64,000 nucleotides of DNA from Oscillospiraceae bacterium (GCA_017538965.1 JAFYHU010000080.1:225273-289272), one strand, 5' to 3'; counted from the first letter of the stretch, positions 44,210 to 54,516 are shown. The notes: generated from the sequence alone by a model not told the origin. Numbers and translations are program-made.

Positions 44210-44776
44210 GTGACGTATCTGGAAGACAGCAATATCATTTCTCTGTTCTTTGAGCGCTCGGAACAGGCTATTGCGGAATTGGAACGGAAATATGGCCCTG
44301 CCATAAAGAAAACGGCGGCGAATATTCTGAACAGCAGGCAAGATGTGGAAGAATGCGCAAACGATACCTATCTGGGAGTGTGGAATACTATCCCGCGTCA
44401 GAATCCGAATCCTTTGATAAGCTACGTTTGTAAAATCGCCCGCAATCTTGCAACAATGAAATTCCATAGTAATACCGCCAGGAAGCGTAACGGACAATAT
44501 GATTTGGTACTGGATGAACTGGCGGAATGTATCCCTTCCTCAGTCAATGTGGAAACGGATTACGAAGCCAAGGAGATTTCAGCCGCAATCAGTCGTTTTC
44601 TGGACACGCTTTGTTATGAAGATCGATTTTGCTTCATTCGACGGTATTGGTATGCAGATTCCGTTTCGGATATAGCCGCACAGGTACGCAGCGGCAGTCA
44701 CCGGATCTCCGTCCGTCTTTTCCGGACTCGTGAAAAGCTGAAACGCTATTTGAAAGAGGAGGGGTTGCTCGAATGA
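44210..44776 (+). CDS. ECF-type RNA polymerase sigma factor
   Basis: The 188-residue protein has a sigma-2 region (DVEECANDTYLGVWNTIP, with core-binding and -10 recognition helices, about 45-80) and a sigma-4 helix-turn-helix (ADSVSDIAAQVRSGSHRISVRLFRTREKLKRYL, about 148-180, split here by no gap). It should direct transcription in response to a signal relayed by its partner. The GTG start is inferred; its spacing from the purine-rich site is awkward. The stop overlaps the next gene by ATGA. Codon use is AT-richer than in the flanking operons. Confidence 0.86.
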   Translation: MTYLEDSNIISLFFERSEQAIAELERKYGPAIKKTAANILNSRQDVEECANDTYLGVWNTIPRQNPNPLISYVCKIARNLATMKFHSNTARKRNGQYDLVLDELAECIPSSVNVETDYEAKEISAAISRFLDTLCYEDRFCFIRRYWYADSVSDIAAQVRSGSHRISVRLFRTREKLKRYLKEEGLLE

Positions 44777-45585
44777 GACGGGAACAGTTATCCACAATCA
44801 TCTGCAACATCGACGACCGGCATATTGCCGAGGCGTATCAATTCGATCCCGATCTTTGTGCAGACTCCTCGGAGAGGAACGTACACATGAAGAAGAAACG
44901 TTTGATTACTTTTGCGCTGGCAGCCGCCCTGATCCTCGCGCTGGGCGTCGGAGCTTATGCCGCCTATTCCGCATTCTTCACACGGGTGCCGGAACCGGAA
45001 GAGACCTTCCGTATCAAATGGGAGCCGAATCCCAGAGGGTATCTTGAGTGGCATGACGCCAAGCTCGCCGTCACCTTCCCCAAAACGGCGGAGAGCAGGG
45101 AAATCGAATTCCGTCCCGGCTGGCTGCCTGAGGAGCTGGCTTCGCTGAAGAGCGAAGCATGGCTCAATCGGTTGACGGCGGAAAACCTGTCCGACAAATA
45201 CCCCAACATGACAGCAAACCAGCCTATGCTGATCGAGACGTATTATATGTCCATGTTCAACGACGGCGGTGCGCTGCTTCTGCTCTATTACACACCTGAG
45301 ACTATCATTGAAGAGCATTGGGACGAGCAGGGTGTGGATGTAATGCGCTTCCATGCCACCGAAACGCTCCCGGCCAATGACCGCAGATCGGAGCAAACGC
45401 TGGAGCAGGATATCATTCTGATGTCCAATCATGAGGCCGGCTGGGTTGTCCGAATCTGCGGAGAGGCCGGGATGGATACGCTAATCGAAGTCGCAAGGAA
45501 TCTTGAAATCCGCGAGACTGGCCGGACGCTGACCTATGAAGATTTTGAAAACCACAACGCCTTTATGGACGGCGGCGTAGGGTGA
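44773..45585 (+). CDS. Membrane-anchored anti-sigma-like protein (DUF4367-like extracellular domain)
   Basis: The 270-residue protein has a short cytoplasmic head (1-38), a basic-flanked membrane segment (ITFALAAALILALGVGAYAAY, about 45-65) and a C-terminal outer domain with EFRPGWLPEELASL and ETYYMSMFNDGG, resembling DUF4367-type domains of Bacillota. Coupled translation with the sigma factor marks it as the likely regulator: the head would hold the sigma factor until the outer domain senses stress. A classic zinc anti-sigma motif is absent. Confidence 0.72.
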   Translation: MRREQLSTIICNIDDRHIAEAYQFDPDLCADSSERNVHMKKKRLITFALAAALILALGVGAYAAYSAFFTRVPEPEETFRIKWEPNPRGYLEWHDAKLAVTFPKTAESREIEFRPGWLPEELASLKSEAWLNRLTAENLSDKYPNMTANQPMLIETYYMSMFNDGGALLLLYYTPETIIEEHWDEQGVDVMRFHATETLPANDRRSEQTLEQDIILMSNHEAGWVVRICGEAGMDTLIEVARNLEIRETGRTLTYEDFENHNAFMDGGVG

Positions 45586-46352
45586 AAGAATAGGATGTTT
45601 TTTTTGTTGAGCTCGCTCCTCCTTGAACCGCTCCGCTCGTAACCCTAAAAAACCACTCCGGCCGTGTTGAACTGCATCCCGTCAAGTAGACAGTGAAATG
45701 ATTAAAAGAAAGTTCACAGCGCTGCGGCGCTGTGGCAACCGCGAATTCCGGTTGGCTGCTGTGCATCCGACCGGAGTTTTCGGTTTTTTAGGCAGCTAAA
45801 TACAAGTTATACTTTGCTGTTGTGAGGCTGGAAAATCTTTTCCTGCCCCTGCCAGACACACCCGCTGTGGTACAGGAAGAAGAATGGATCGACGACGGAA
45901 AGCCAATCTCTGCATCCAAGACGCCACAAAAAGAGGGCTCAGGTTACGAGCATCGCAACATTTCCACGACAAACTACAGTGACATTCTCCGTACCGTCTC
46001 TGTGTTCTCACCCATGAGTAGGATTTCTCTCTTTTTCTGAGAAAGATAGAATCGCTTCCACTGGCAGCAGAAGCTGACGGGCTTGTCGGAAGGCTGATCA
46101 GGGCACCGTTATGACCGCGGTTTAAAGGACGGTTTGTACGCGGTGAAATAGCAGTCCGGCTATGAACCGGGCTTTGAACCGCGACCATAGGCGACCCCGG
46201 CTTTCGACAAACCGTCAGCTATGACCAAAACACTCTTTCCCACAGGATCCTCTGAAATATATGAGATTCAAGATGGTTACCGCATCTCAGCGGGAAAATC
46301 TTGCCAACTCCTGCTTGACACATACGGGTAGTTTTGACCGCTGAGAAATACC
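45586..46352. other. Gene-poor stretch with mobile-element remnants
   Basis: Nothing here is a convincing intact gene. It begins with a likely IS3-family end (45666-45790). A short frame at 45822-46040 (72 residues) and an opposite frame at 45796-46188 look like non-coding or decayed sequence and match nothing I recognise. The rest is AT-rich with small CCGGTT/AACCGG-like palindromes. Confidence 0.55.
45666..45790. mobile_element. Probable end remnant of an IS3-family (IS150-like) insertion sequence
   Basis: The sequence TGAACTGCATCCCGTCAAGT followed by AGACAGTGAAATG resembles IS150-group ends (TGTACTGCACCC-type). It is followed by a CAGCG-CTGCGG-CGCTG hairpin and a CCGGTTGG...CCGACCGG hairpin ending in TTTTCGGTTTTTT. 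No transposase frame survives, so it is a relic or a non-autonomous element. Confidence 0.45.
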
Positions 46353-46381
46353 TTGCTATTTAATCCTCCGTTTGGTATAAT
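46353..46381 (+). promoter_or_regulatory. Promoter of the PIN toxin-antitoxin-like pair
   Basis: -35 TTGCTA, 17-nt spacer, -10 TATAAT, 34 nt before the GTG start. Confidence 0.8.
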
Positions 46382-46415
46382 TTCATCAGGAACAGACAGT
46401 GATGGAGGATTTCCA

Positions 46416-46865
46416 GTGCGTATATATCTCGATAATTGTTGCTATAACAGACCGTATGACAGTCAGGTACAATTCAGCGTGTCGATGGAGACACGGGCAA
46501 AGCTGCATATTCAGGATGAGATTCGAGATGGCATGTATGAGCTTGTTGACTCGTATATGTTAGAGTATGAGAACTCCTTCAATCCCGACGATATGAAGAG
46601 AAACTCAATTCAGGCGTTTCGTGAGAAGTACAGGTCTTTTTATGTTCCCGATGCACGGCATGATGCGCTCAATGATAAAATTGTAGAAATCATGGCTTAT
46701 GGAATTCATTTCAAAGATGCCGTACATGCCGCGTGCGCAATTTATGCGGGCTGTGAGTATCTGCTTACGACCGATGTAAGATTCAGCAGAAAGTATTCCG
46801 GAAATGAGATTATAATTGTCAATCCTGTAGATTTTATCCGCATGGAGGAAGGAGAAGAGAAATGA
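46416..46865 (+). CDS. PIN-domain protein, probable toxin RNase
   Basis: The 149-residue protein starts RIYLDNCCYNRPYD, with the first PIN-domain Asp, and continues to FKDAVHAACAIYAG and YLLTTDVRFSR, the conserved acidic positions of the VapC-like nuclease fold. It probably cleaves RNA when unchecked. GTG 46416 was chosen because GGAGG lies 7 nt upstream and the domain begins there; the longer frame runs through the promoter. Its stop overlaps the following small gene by ATGA. Codon use is AT-rich compared with the flanks, consistent with acquisition. Confidence 0.82.
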   Translation: MRIYLDNCCYNRPYDSQVQFSVSMETRAKLHIQDEIRDGMYELVDSYMLEYENSFNPDDMKRNSIQAFREKYRSFYVPDARHDALNDKIVEIMAYGIHFKDAVHAACAIYAGCEYLLTTDVRFSRKYSGNEIIIVNPVDFIRMEEGEEK

Positions 46866-47092
46866 GCGCTAATACAGCTGAGGTTTTGAATCGTGGCATG
46901 GAATGCCTGCTCGGCGGTATGACGATCGTTGAGGCGGAACGATTTCTCTTCCTTGTAAAAACGGAAGGGTTCGACTACACAAAGTGGCAGAGAGAGTATT
47001 TTGACCGCCGCGGCAGAGCCGAAATGGAGAAGGATATGAAAACCTACTTCAGAGATAATCCTTACCAGGTCGATCCGGCAATCGTTCTTTAA
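46862..47092 (+). CDS. Small protein paired with the PIN protein, probable antitoxin
   Basis: The 76-residue protein (starts MSANTAEVLNRGMECLLGGM) is mostly helical and charged. It includes EAERFLFLVKTEGFDYTKWQ and a C-terminal FRDNPYQVDPAIVL. I do not recognise a named family. Tight coupling to the PIN gene suggests an antitoxin encoded second, the reverse of the usual vapBC order. A DNA-binding motif is not obvious. Confidence 0.65.
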   Translation: MSANTAEVLNRGMECLLGGMTIVEAERFLFLVKTEGFDYTKWQREYFDRRGRAEMEKDMKTYFRDNPYQVDPAIVL

Positions 47093-47108
47093 TCTTTCAG
47101 TACCGTCA

Positions 47109-47138
47109 AGCCTCACTCGAAAATGGGTGGGGCTTTTT
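47109..47138 (+). terminator. Terminator of the PIN pair
   Basis: AGCCTCAC pairs with GTGGGGCT (one G-U) and T5 follows. It resembles the terminator at 44067-44097, so the two may share ancestry. Confidence 0.7.
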
Positions 47139-47162
47139 ATTTGTTTTTTTGCCTGAAAAAAC

Positions 47163-47197
47163 CGGGCAGCACCTGCCATGATAGTAAGTGCTGCCCG
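47163..47197. repeat. Ten-bp hairpin downstream of the PIN pair
   Basis: CGGGCAGCAC and GTGCTGCCCG enclose 15 nt. T-rich sequence lies on its left, so it could act as a minus-strand terminator. Confidence 0.6.
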
Positions 47198-47237
47198 ATT
47201 GCTGTTTCCATACATGCTGTAATGAATCTATAAGGTT

Positions 47238-47417
47238 ATGCTTGATGGCTCTATTCGTGTTGATATAGAATGCCCTTCTTTGGGTTCTAAAGCGACAGAA
47301 GGAGATACTGTTTTAGTGTGTGGAGTAATGAGAGCCGCAACTGTGGATATTGACATCTTGACAGGAGGCCGTGCAATAACTCCGAGAATAAAAGCTGATA
47401 TGATTTATATTATGTAG
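47238..47417 (+). CDS. Possible 59-residue orphan or gene remnant
   Basis: The frame starts MLDGSIRVDIECPSLGSKAT and runs 59 codons to a TAG. It contains EGDTVLVCGVMRAA, a beta-rich, OB-fold-like stretch. Composition and codon use look protein-like and AT-rich, like the PIN pair. No good ribosome site is seen, so it may be the tail of a decayed gene. Confidence 0.35.
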   Translation: MLDGSIRVDIECPSLGSKATEGDTVLVCGVMRAATVDIDILTGGRAITPRIKADMIYIM

Positions 47418-48312
47418 AGAAAATGTTTCGTTAAAAATCTTTATCTTTAGCTGTTGCGCCCGCCCGCCAGTTGGCGTCCGGGCGCTGTGCAGCGCGGCCG
47501 GGTGAGGCTTCTCTCCTTTGGGGAAGCTGGTCCTCGGCCGCGGTTCTTTGCTTTCTGCGAGACGGCGCCCGTCTTCTGGTCCTGCATTTGCGCGGCAGGG
47601 TAGATGGTCTCTCGCTCGCAGCCACTGAGCCGCGCTTTATCGTTGGGGGGGTGCGTTGGTGCGTTGATGGGGGAGCTGGGTGCATGTCACAGGCTGGCAC
47701 GGAGCCATGAGGGCATGGCTCCCTACGGGGTTGCATAGAAGGAAGGCTGGTGCTCTTTTCCTGCACTGCTGTGTGTCGCAGCGTGACGGGAGAACACCTC
47801 ATCCGGCCCTCCGGGCCACCTTCCACATGAGGGGAAGGGCGGCTGCGGCCGCGGGGATGGAGAACGGATTGCCACAACCAGTGTTGCGACACTGGTTTCG
47901 CAATGACAGAGCGGGGGAACGATGCATGGTATCGGAGCCATCTGCGAGTCGGAGCGTGGTCATCCCTGCATCGTAGCCATCTGCGGGTCGGGCCTGCGCT
48001 CCGCCGCCGGACCGTTCGCCCGCCCAGCCTTTCTGCTCCTCTTCAGCCTCCCTCCCTGAGGGAGGTGGCGCGCAGCGCCGGAGGGAGTCCTTGCGGGCGG
48101 CGGCCGGCGGCGTCGCTCCGGCCCTCTCGGGGCCGTCTGCGTGTCGGGGCAGCGGGAGTGTCCAGGGTCGGCGCTTCGTAACATGAGATTCCGTCTCCCA
48201 AGGCGGGCAGTACAGCGGTGTGCTCCCTCCGCTCCGCTCCGCTCGCACGCCATCAAAAAAACCCGCCATACGGCGGGTTGTGCGCGCCCTGTAGCCGGGC
48301 TTAGCCTGACTG

Positions 48313-48361
48313 GGGGACGGTTTTTTTGTCTTCCGGGACGGGAGACCAAAGAACCGTCCCC
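48313..48361. repeat. Inverted repeat GGGGACGGTT/AACCGTCCCC
   Basis: Perfect 10-bp arms at 48313-48322 and 48352-48361 with a T7 run inside the loop. The right arm merges into the first unit of the 30-nt tandem repeat. Confidence 0.75.
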
Positions 48362-48440
48362 TCTGTCAGGCGGATGAGGGATGAGGTCCCCTCTGTCAGG
48401 CGGATGAGGGATGAGGTCCCCTCTGTCAGGCGGATGAGGT
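48358..48440 (+). repeat. Three-copy tandem repeat of 30 nt
   Basis: Units beginning CCCCTCTGTCAGGCGGATGA start at 48358, 48388 and 48418. The first two are identical; the third is cut short. There are no spacers. Confidence 0.92.
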
Positions 48441-48515
48441 GTTCCTGCGCCCGCAGGCGCCTGTTGGCTCCCTCTCTGAGGGAGCTGTCAGCGAAGCTGA
48501 CTGAGGGAGTTCCCC

Positions 48516-49780
<1,265 letters not shown>

Positions 49781-49784
<4 letters not shown>

Positions 49785-51520
49785 GAATGGTACCCCTTTC
49801 GTTCCCTGATTCTGTCCCGCAGTTCGTTCAAGTCGAGCGCCGAGGACTGCTCCTCATGCCGCTCCCGTATCTTTGCCGCGTAGTCCCGCAGCGCCCGGCC
49901 GCTCTCCGACAGCCGCTCCGGCTTCTGCAGGATCCCCACCAGCAGATTGATCTCATCCGGCGTGAGCATCCCCGCCAGTACGTTGATGTCGACGCTCTCC
50001 CGCCCGGCGATTCGCTCGCGGACGATCCCGTAGATCCGCCCCAGTACTTCGCTGGAGAAATCCCCCGGCTCGGGCAGCTTCTCATCTCCGGCCAGCGCCG
50101 GGTCGAGCATGATCAGACGGATGAGGCCCTCCTCCGCCGCCGCGCTCACCGGGTCCGCGTACCGCAGCTCCCGTGCCCCGGGCTGGCTGAGCCGCTCCGG
50201 CCGGAGCAGCTGCGCCTGCTCCTCGCGCTGCGCCTTCGTCACGCGCCGCTTCCTGCGCCGCTCGACCTCCGAGACCACCGCCTCGCGCGTCACCTCCGCC
50301 AGGTCCGCCACGCGGATCGCGTAGACCTCGCGCTCCACCGCCCCCGGCAGCGCCGCCACCAGCTCCGTCGCCTCCTTCAGGAAGGCCACCTTCTGGTCCG
50401 GCTGCTTCAGGTCGTACTTCGCCGTGACCCCCTCCAGCCGCCAGTCCACCTGGTCCGCCGAGCCCTCCAGCAGCGCCCGGAACGCCTCGGGACCCTTCGC
50501 GCGGATCAGCTCGTCCGGGTCCTTCGCCCCCTCCAGGTGCAGCACCCGCACCTTCATGTCCAGTCGCTCCAGCACCCCGATCGCCCGCTGAGAGGCCTTC
50601 TGTCCGGCCGCATCGGCGTCATAGGCCAGGATCACCTCGCCGGTGTAGCGGGACATGAGACGTGCCTGCTCCGCCGTCAGGGCCGTCCCGAGCGTCGCCA
50701 CTGCCGAGTCGAAGCCCGCCTGGTGCAGCGTCACGATGTCGATGTTGCCCTCCGACAGGATCAGGTACCCGGCCTTGGACTTCTTCGCCAGGTTCAGCGC
50801 GAACAGGTTCCTGCCCTTGCTGTACACAAGCGTGTCCCGGCTGTTGAGGTATTTCGCGCCCTTGTCCCCGAGCGTCCTGCCCGAGAAACCGATCACGTCC
50901 CCCCGCACGTCGATGATGGGGAACATCAGGCGGTCGCGGAAGGTGTCGTAAGTCCCGTGACTGCTCCGCCGGATCAGATCCGCCTCCGTCAGCTCTGCCT
51001 CCGAGAAGCCCATCCCCGTCAGCGCCGTCCTGAGCGCATCCCAGCTCTCGGGGGCATAGCCCAGCCCGAAGCGCCTCGCGACCTTCGGGGCGATCCCCCT
51101 CGCCGCCATGTAATCCGTGCATCGCTTCCCCTCAGGAGTGGACAGCATGGCATAAAACCACCTCGCCGCCTCCCGATTCGCCTCCAGGACACGCTTGCGC
51201 AGGCGACCGGCAGGGTCCCGCGTCTCCTCGGGGAGGGTCATCCCGGCCCGCCGGGCAAGGAACGCGACCGCGTCGGGGTAGGGGAGATTCTCCATCTCCA
51301 TGATGAAGTTGATCACCCCGCCGCCCTTGCCGCAGCCGAAGCAGTGGTAGAACTGCCCGCTCGGGTTGACCGCGAAAGACGGTGTCCGCTCGTTGTGGAA
51401 GGGGCACAGCCCGAACAGGTTCTGCCCGGACCGCTTCGACAGACTCACATAGCTCCCCACCACGTCGACGATGTCCGACCGCGCGATCAGTTCCTCAATG
51501 AACGCCTGATTAAACGCCAT
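49781..51520 (-). CDS. dnaG: DNA primase
   Basis: The 579-residue primase makes RNA primers at the replication fork. It has an N-terminal zinc ribbon ([15 protein letters not shown] and [10 protein letters not shown]-like [11 protein letters not shown], about 39-66), the RNA-polymerase core with the TOPRIM motif [14 protein letters not shown] (about 256-269) and [11 protein letters not shown], and a C-terminal helicase-binding helical region. It is 1 nt from the upstream dgt gene and overlaps rpoD downstream. Confidence 0.97.
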
Positions 51521-51521
51521 C

Positions 51522-52526
51522 TCACTTCACCGTCCACGCAAAGGGAATAAACAGCTCTCCATACTTTTCCATCGCATACCCGTCCGTCATCCCGGAGATA
51601 TAATCGCAGACTGCACGCTCGGTTCCTTCCCGTTCCAGCACGCCGCACAGATCTTCCGGCAGGCGCTCCGGCTCGCGGCAGTAGCGCTCATACAGGGCTG
51701 CGAGAATGCCGTCTACCTTGCTTTCTTCCCCCTTGGCGAGGGGATTGGTATAAATCTCCGCGTACATGAAGCTGTGGAAGAAGGAGAAGAGCTGACTCAT
51801 CCCCTCCGACATCTTCAGTTCGCCGTCCGACGAGTTTTCGATCAGGTCGGAGATCATGCTGTTGATCCGCTCGCTGTTGCGCGTACCGACGCCGGTCCGG
51901 ATCGGCTCCGGAACCTCTTCCGCTGTCAGCAGACCGGCCCGGATTGCATCGTCCAGATCATGGTTGATGTAGGCGATCCGGTCGCACAGCCGTACCGTCG
52001 TTGATTCCCGCGTGTCATCCGGAGCCCCCGTTGTATGGTTCAGAATGCCCATTCGCGTTTCCTGACACAGGTTCAGCCCGCGGCCTTCCCGTTCGAGCAG
52101 ATCCACGACCCGCAGGCTCTGCTCATAATGGCGGAAGCCTCCGTCGTGGATACGGTTGAGCGCCCGTTCTCCGGCATGTCCGAAAGGCGTATGCCCGAGG
52201 TCGTGCCCGAGAGCGATGGCTTCTGTCAGATCTTCGTTGAGCCGCAGAGCGCGGGCTACCGTGCGCGCAAGGCGGGAGACCTCCAGCGTGTGTGTCAGGC
52301 GGGTGCGATAGTGATCGCCCTCCGGCTGGAGAAAGACCTGCGTTTTATGCTTCAGCCTGCGGAAAGACTTGCAGTGCGTGATTCGATCCACGTCCCGCTG
52401 AAAGCAGGTGCGGATGCGGCACTCTTCTTCGGAAAGCAGCCGGCCTTTCGACTCTACTGCCTTGATCCCATACGCGCCGACCAGAATCTCTTCCGCTCTT
52501 TCCCGTTCCTCTCTCGGACAGGACAT
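51522..52526 (-). CDS. dgt: Deoxyguanosinetriphosphate triphosphohydrolase-like HD protein
   Basis: The 334-residue HD-domain enzyme probably hydrolyses dGTP or other dNTPs to nucleoside and triphosphate. It shows FRRLKHKTQVF, the metal-binding RTRLTHTLEVSRLART, and ALGHDLGHTPFGHAGE (about residues 106-121). The start at 52526 is preferred over the GTG three codons upstream because GAGGTG sits 6 nt before it. It lies directly upstream of dnaG in the same operon. Confidence 0.93.
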   Translation of the reverse strand: MSCPREERERAEEILVGAYGIKAVESKGRLLSEEECRIRTCFQRDVDRITHCKSFRRLKHKTQVFLQPEGDHYRTRLTHTLEVSRLARTVARALRLNEDLTEAIALGHDLGHTPFGHAGERALNRIHDGGFRHYEQSLRVVDLLEREGRGLNLCQETRMGILNHTTGAPDDTRESTTVRLCDRIAYINHDLDDAIRAGLLTAEEVPEPIRTGVGTRNSERINSMISDLIENSSDGELKMSEGMSQLFSFFHSFMYAEIYTNPLAKGEESKVDGILAALYERYCREPERLPEDLCGVLEREGTERAVCDYISGMTDGYAMEKYGELFIPFAWTVK

Positions 52527-52552
52527 GTCTCTCACCTCACCGTCGTTGTGAC

Positions 52553-53164
52553 TTATTTACGAATGCTTTCTTCGATCTCTGCGTGAATGCTGCCGCCGCT
52601 GAACTCTGTCAGCGACGAAACCAGTTTCTCGGCTTCGCCCGCCGGGAGCAAGGCCAGAATGCGGACGTCTTCGCCATATTCCAGCTGACCGATTTCTCCG
52701 CCGAGCGCGGCGACGCTGCCTTTGCAGCGCTCCAGCAGGGGATAGGGGCAGGAGAAGCGCACCGGCGTCCATTCTGCCACAAGCCGGAAGCCTGCATCCA
52801 GCAGCGCTTCCTTTGCCGCACCTGCGTAGGCCCGGCTCAGGCCGCCGGTTCCGAGCAGCACGCCGCCGAAATAGCGTGTCACAACGCAGACCAGATTGGT
52901 CACGTCTTCCCGGCGAAATACTTCCAGCATGGGCTTTCCGGCCGAACCCTGCGGTTCGCCATCGTCCGAAAAGCGCTCGAGATCATCCCCGATGCGCCAG
53001 CACCAGCAGTTGTGCCGCGCGTCGTGATATTGCTTTTTGATCTGCAGGATGAAAGCCTTCGCTTCCTCCCCGCTATCAACTCTGCGCAGGTGTCCGAGAA
53101 AGCGCGAGCGTTTTTCCGTCAGTTCCGATTCGCCCGGACCGGCCGGAACACGAAAGCCCGTCAT
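52553..53164 (-). CDS. yigZ: YigZ/IMPACT family protein
   Basis: The 203-residue protein has an N-terminal IMPACT domain (EKRSRFLGHL, YHDARHNCWCWRIG, FSDDGEPQGSAGKPM, TRYFGGVLLGTGGLSRAY) and a C-terminal DUF1949 ferredoxin-like domain. Members are linked to translation or ribosome-associated stress but have no firm activity. ATG 53164 overlaps the hflX stop by ATGA. Confidence 0.93.
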   Translation of the reverse strand: MTGFRVPAGPGESELTEKRSRFLGHLRRVDSGEEAKAFILQIKKQYHDARHNCWCWRIGDDLERFSDDGEPQGSAGKPMLEVFRREDVTNLVCVVTRYFGGVLLGTGGLSRAYAGAAKEALLDAGFRLVAEWTPVRFSCPYPLLERCKGSVAALGGEIGQLEYGEDVRILALLPAGEAEKLVSSLTEFSGGSIHAEIEESIRK

Positions 53165-54399
53165 CGCTCCCACTCCTCGAGTGTTTCCGCATATGCAGGA
53201 ATGTACGCCTTCAGCCTGCCGAAGTTTTCCTCGTCCAGGACGGCTTTCACCAAAATGCCGTCTTCCTCATACCGAAGATCCAGAATGCTTCCTTTCTGTC
53301 TCAGGGCGTCTACCAGACTGGCTTCTGACCAGGGAAGATGGAGCTCTGCTTCCCGAACGGTGCCGGCCAGCATGCTGCCGATCTTCTCAATCAGCAGGTC
53401 ACAGCCTTCGCCGCTCTTTGCCGAAACGCAGACCACGTCATCGCCGTGCGGCAGAATGCCGAAAAAGCGGTCGCACTTATTGAAGACGCGCAGACAGGGC
53501 GTTTTTTCGGCGCCGAGCTGCCGTACCAGCGTATCGACGACCTCCGCCTGCACGTCCCATTCCGGGTTCGAGAGATCGATCACATGCAGAAGAATATCGG
53601 CATATTTGAGTTCTTCCAAAGTGGCTTTGAAAGCCTCAACCAAATGAGTCGGCAGCTTGCGGATAAATCCGACCGTATCCGAGAGCAGGACTTCCTGCCG
53701 CTCGTTCAGCTTCAGACGCCGCGTTGTGGTATCCAGCGTATCAAACAGACGGTCATTCGCCGGAATATCCGAGCCGGTCAGGCAGTTGAGCAATGTTGAT
53801 TTGCCCGCGTTAGTATAGCCGATCAGCGCCACAACCGGAAAGGAATTCTTCTCGCGCAGGCGGCGCTGGGTGTCCCGCACACGGCGGACATCTTTCAGGC
53901 TTTCCTCCAGATTCCGGATTTTCCTGCGGATGTGCCGACGGTCGGTTTCCAGCTGGGTTTCGCCGGGACCGCGCGTACCGATCGGCGAGGCGCCGCCGGA
54001 AGCGGTCTGGCGGACCAGATGTGTCCACATGCCGGTCAGCCGCGGAAGCAGATACTGATACTGGGCAAGTTCCACCTGAAGCTTTCCTTCGCGGCTCCGT
54101 GCCCGCTGGGCAAAGATATCGAGGATCAGACCCGAACGGTCCAGCACCCGGACACCGAGGTCCTCGGAGAGAACGCGCATCTGGGAAGGGGAGAGCTCGT
54201 TGTCGAATATGGCCAGATCACAGTCGTTGGCTTCGATCAGCTCTTTCAGTTCCTGCACTTTGCCGTCGCCGATAAAGCTGCGGGGATCGGGTGCCGCACG
54301 CGTCTGAATCAGCTCGGCGACGGCTTCGGCACCGGCTGTTTCCGTCAATGCACGCAGTTCCTCCATGGAACGCTCGTCTGAACGTTCGTTCCGTTCCAT
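53161..54399 (-). CDS. hflX: GTPase HflX (start codon uncertain; homology extends upstream)
   Basis: The ribosome-associated GTPase splits stalled or hibernating ribosomes. It has the HflX N-terminal domain ending with the conserved GTRGPGETQLETDRR linker and a G domain with GYTNAGKSTLLNCL, DTVGFIRKLP and NKCD. From the ATG at 54399 it is 412 residues, but no ribosome site precedes this ATG. The frame continues upstream as ETTDIRKERAILAGLNAAS, matching the usual HflX N-terminus. A site GGAAAGGAAGG lies before CTG 54468 and ATC 54465, so a non-ATG start there is likely. It heads the hflX-yigZ-dgt-dnaG-rpoD operon. Confidence 0.93.
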   Translation of the reverse strand: MERNERSDERSMEELRALTETAGAEAVAELIQTRAAPDPRSFIGDGKVQELKELIEANDCDLAIFDNELSPSQMRVLSEDLGVRVLDRSGLILDIFAQRARSREGKLQVELAQYQYLLPRLTGMWTHLVRQTASGGASPIGTRGPGETQLETDRRHIRRKIRNLEESLKDVRRVRDTQRRLREKNSFPVVALIGYTNAGKSTLLNCLTGSDIPANDRLFDTLDTTTRRLKLNERQEVLLSDTVGFIRKLPTHLVEAFKATLEELKYADILLHVIDLSNPEWDVQAEVVDTLVRQLGAEKTPCLRVFNKCDRFFGILPHGDDVVCVSAKSGEGCDLLIEKIGSMLAGTVREAELHLPWSEASLVDALRQKGSILDLRYEEDGILVKAVLDEENFGRLKAYIPAYAETLEEWER

Positions 54400-54487
54400 G
54401 GAAGCAGCGTTCAGACCGGCGAGAATCGCTCGTTCTTTGCGAATATCCGTGGTTTCGACGGTGATCAGGCCTTCCTTTCCGCGATGG

Positions 54488-54516
54488 AGTATAATACCGC
54501 ATATTAAATCAAGATA
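54488..54516 (-). promoter_or_regulatory. Weak candidate promoter of the hflX operon
   Basis: On the minus strand: -10 TATACT (54493-54488) with a poor -35 (TATCTT, 17-nt spacer). If real, transcription would start near 54481, just ahead of the purine-rich site before CTG 54468. Confidence 0.35.

Larger units (their letters stand above)
47434..48515. repeat. Gene-free island packed with GC-rich REP-like repeats
   Basis: This kilobase has no credible gene. It contains REP-like units: CCTCATCCGGCCCTCCGGGCC with GAGGGGAAGG (47797-47838), CTCCCTCCCTGAGGGAGG with GCGCAGCGC (48048-48085), and GCGCCCGCAGGCGCC with CTCCCTCTCTGAGGGAG (48447-48487). It also has three GCCATCTGCGNGTCGG-like copies (about 47943, 47978, 48122) and the tandem array at 48358. 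Several frames are open on both strands only because of GC bias. Confidence 0.7.

Noticed and set aside
45796-46188. Minus-strand frame of 130 codons
   Set aside because: No ribosome site, no family resemblance, Ser/Arg-rich translation; it overlaps a region of decayed sequence.
47471-48377. Several short frames in the repeat island
   Set aside because: All are made of REP-like repeats, overlap each other on both strands and lack ribosome sites.
48358-48440. CRISPR-like tandem repeat
   Set aside because: The units abut with no spacers, there are only two full copies and no cas genes lie nearby.
54218-54502. Separate small gene upstream of hflX (94 codons)
   Set aside because: It overlaps hflX in another frame and its translation is Arg/His-rich. 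The ATG is mentioned only because an indel could join it to hflX.
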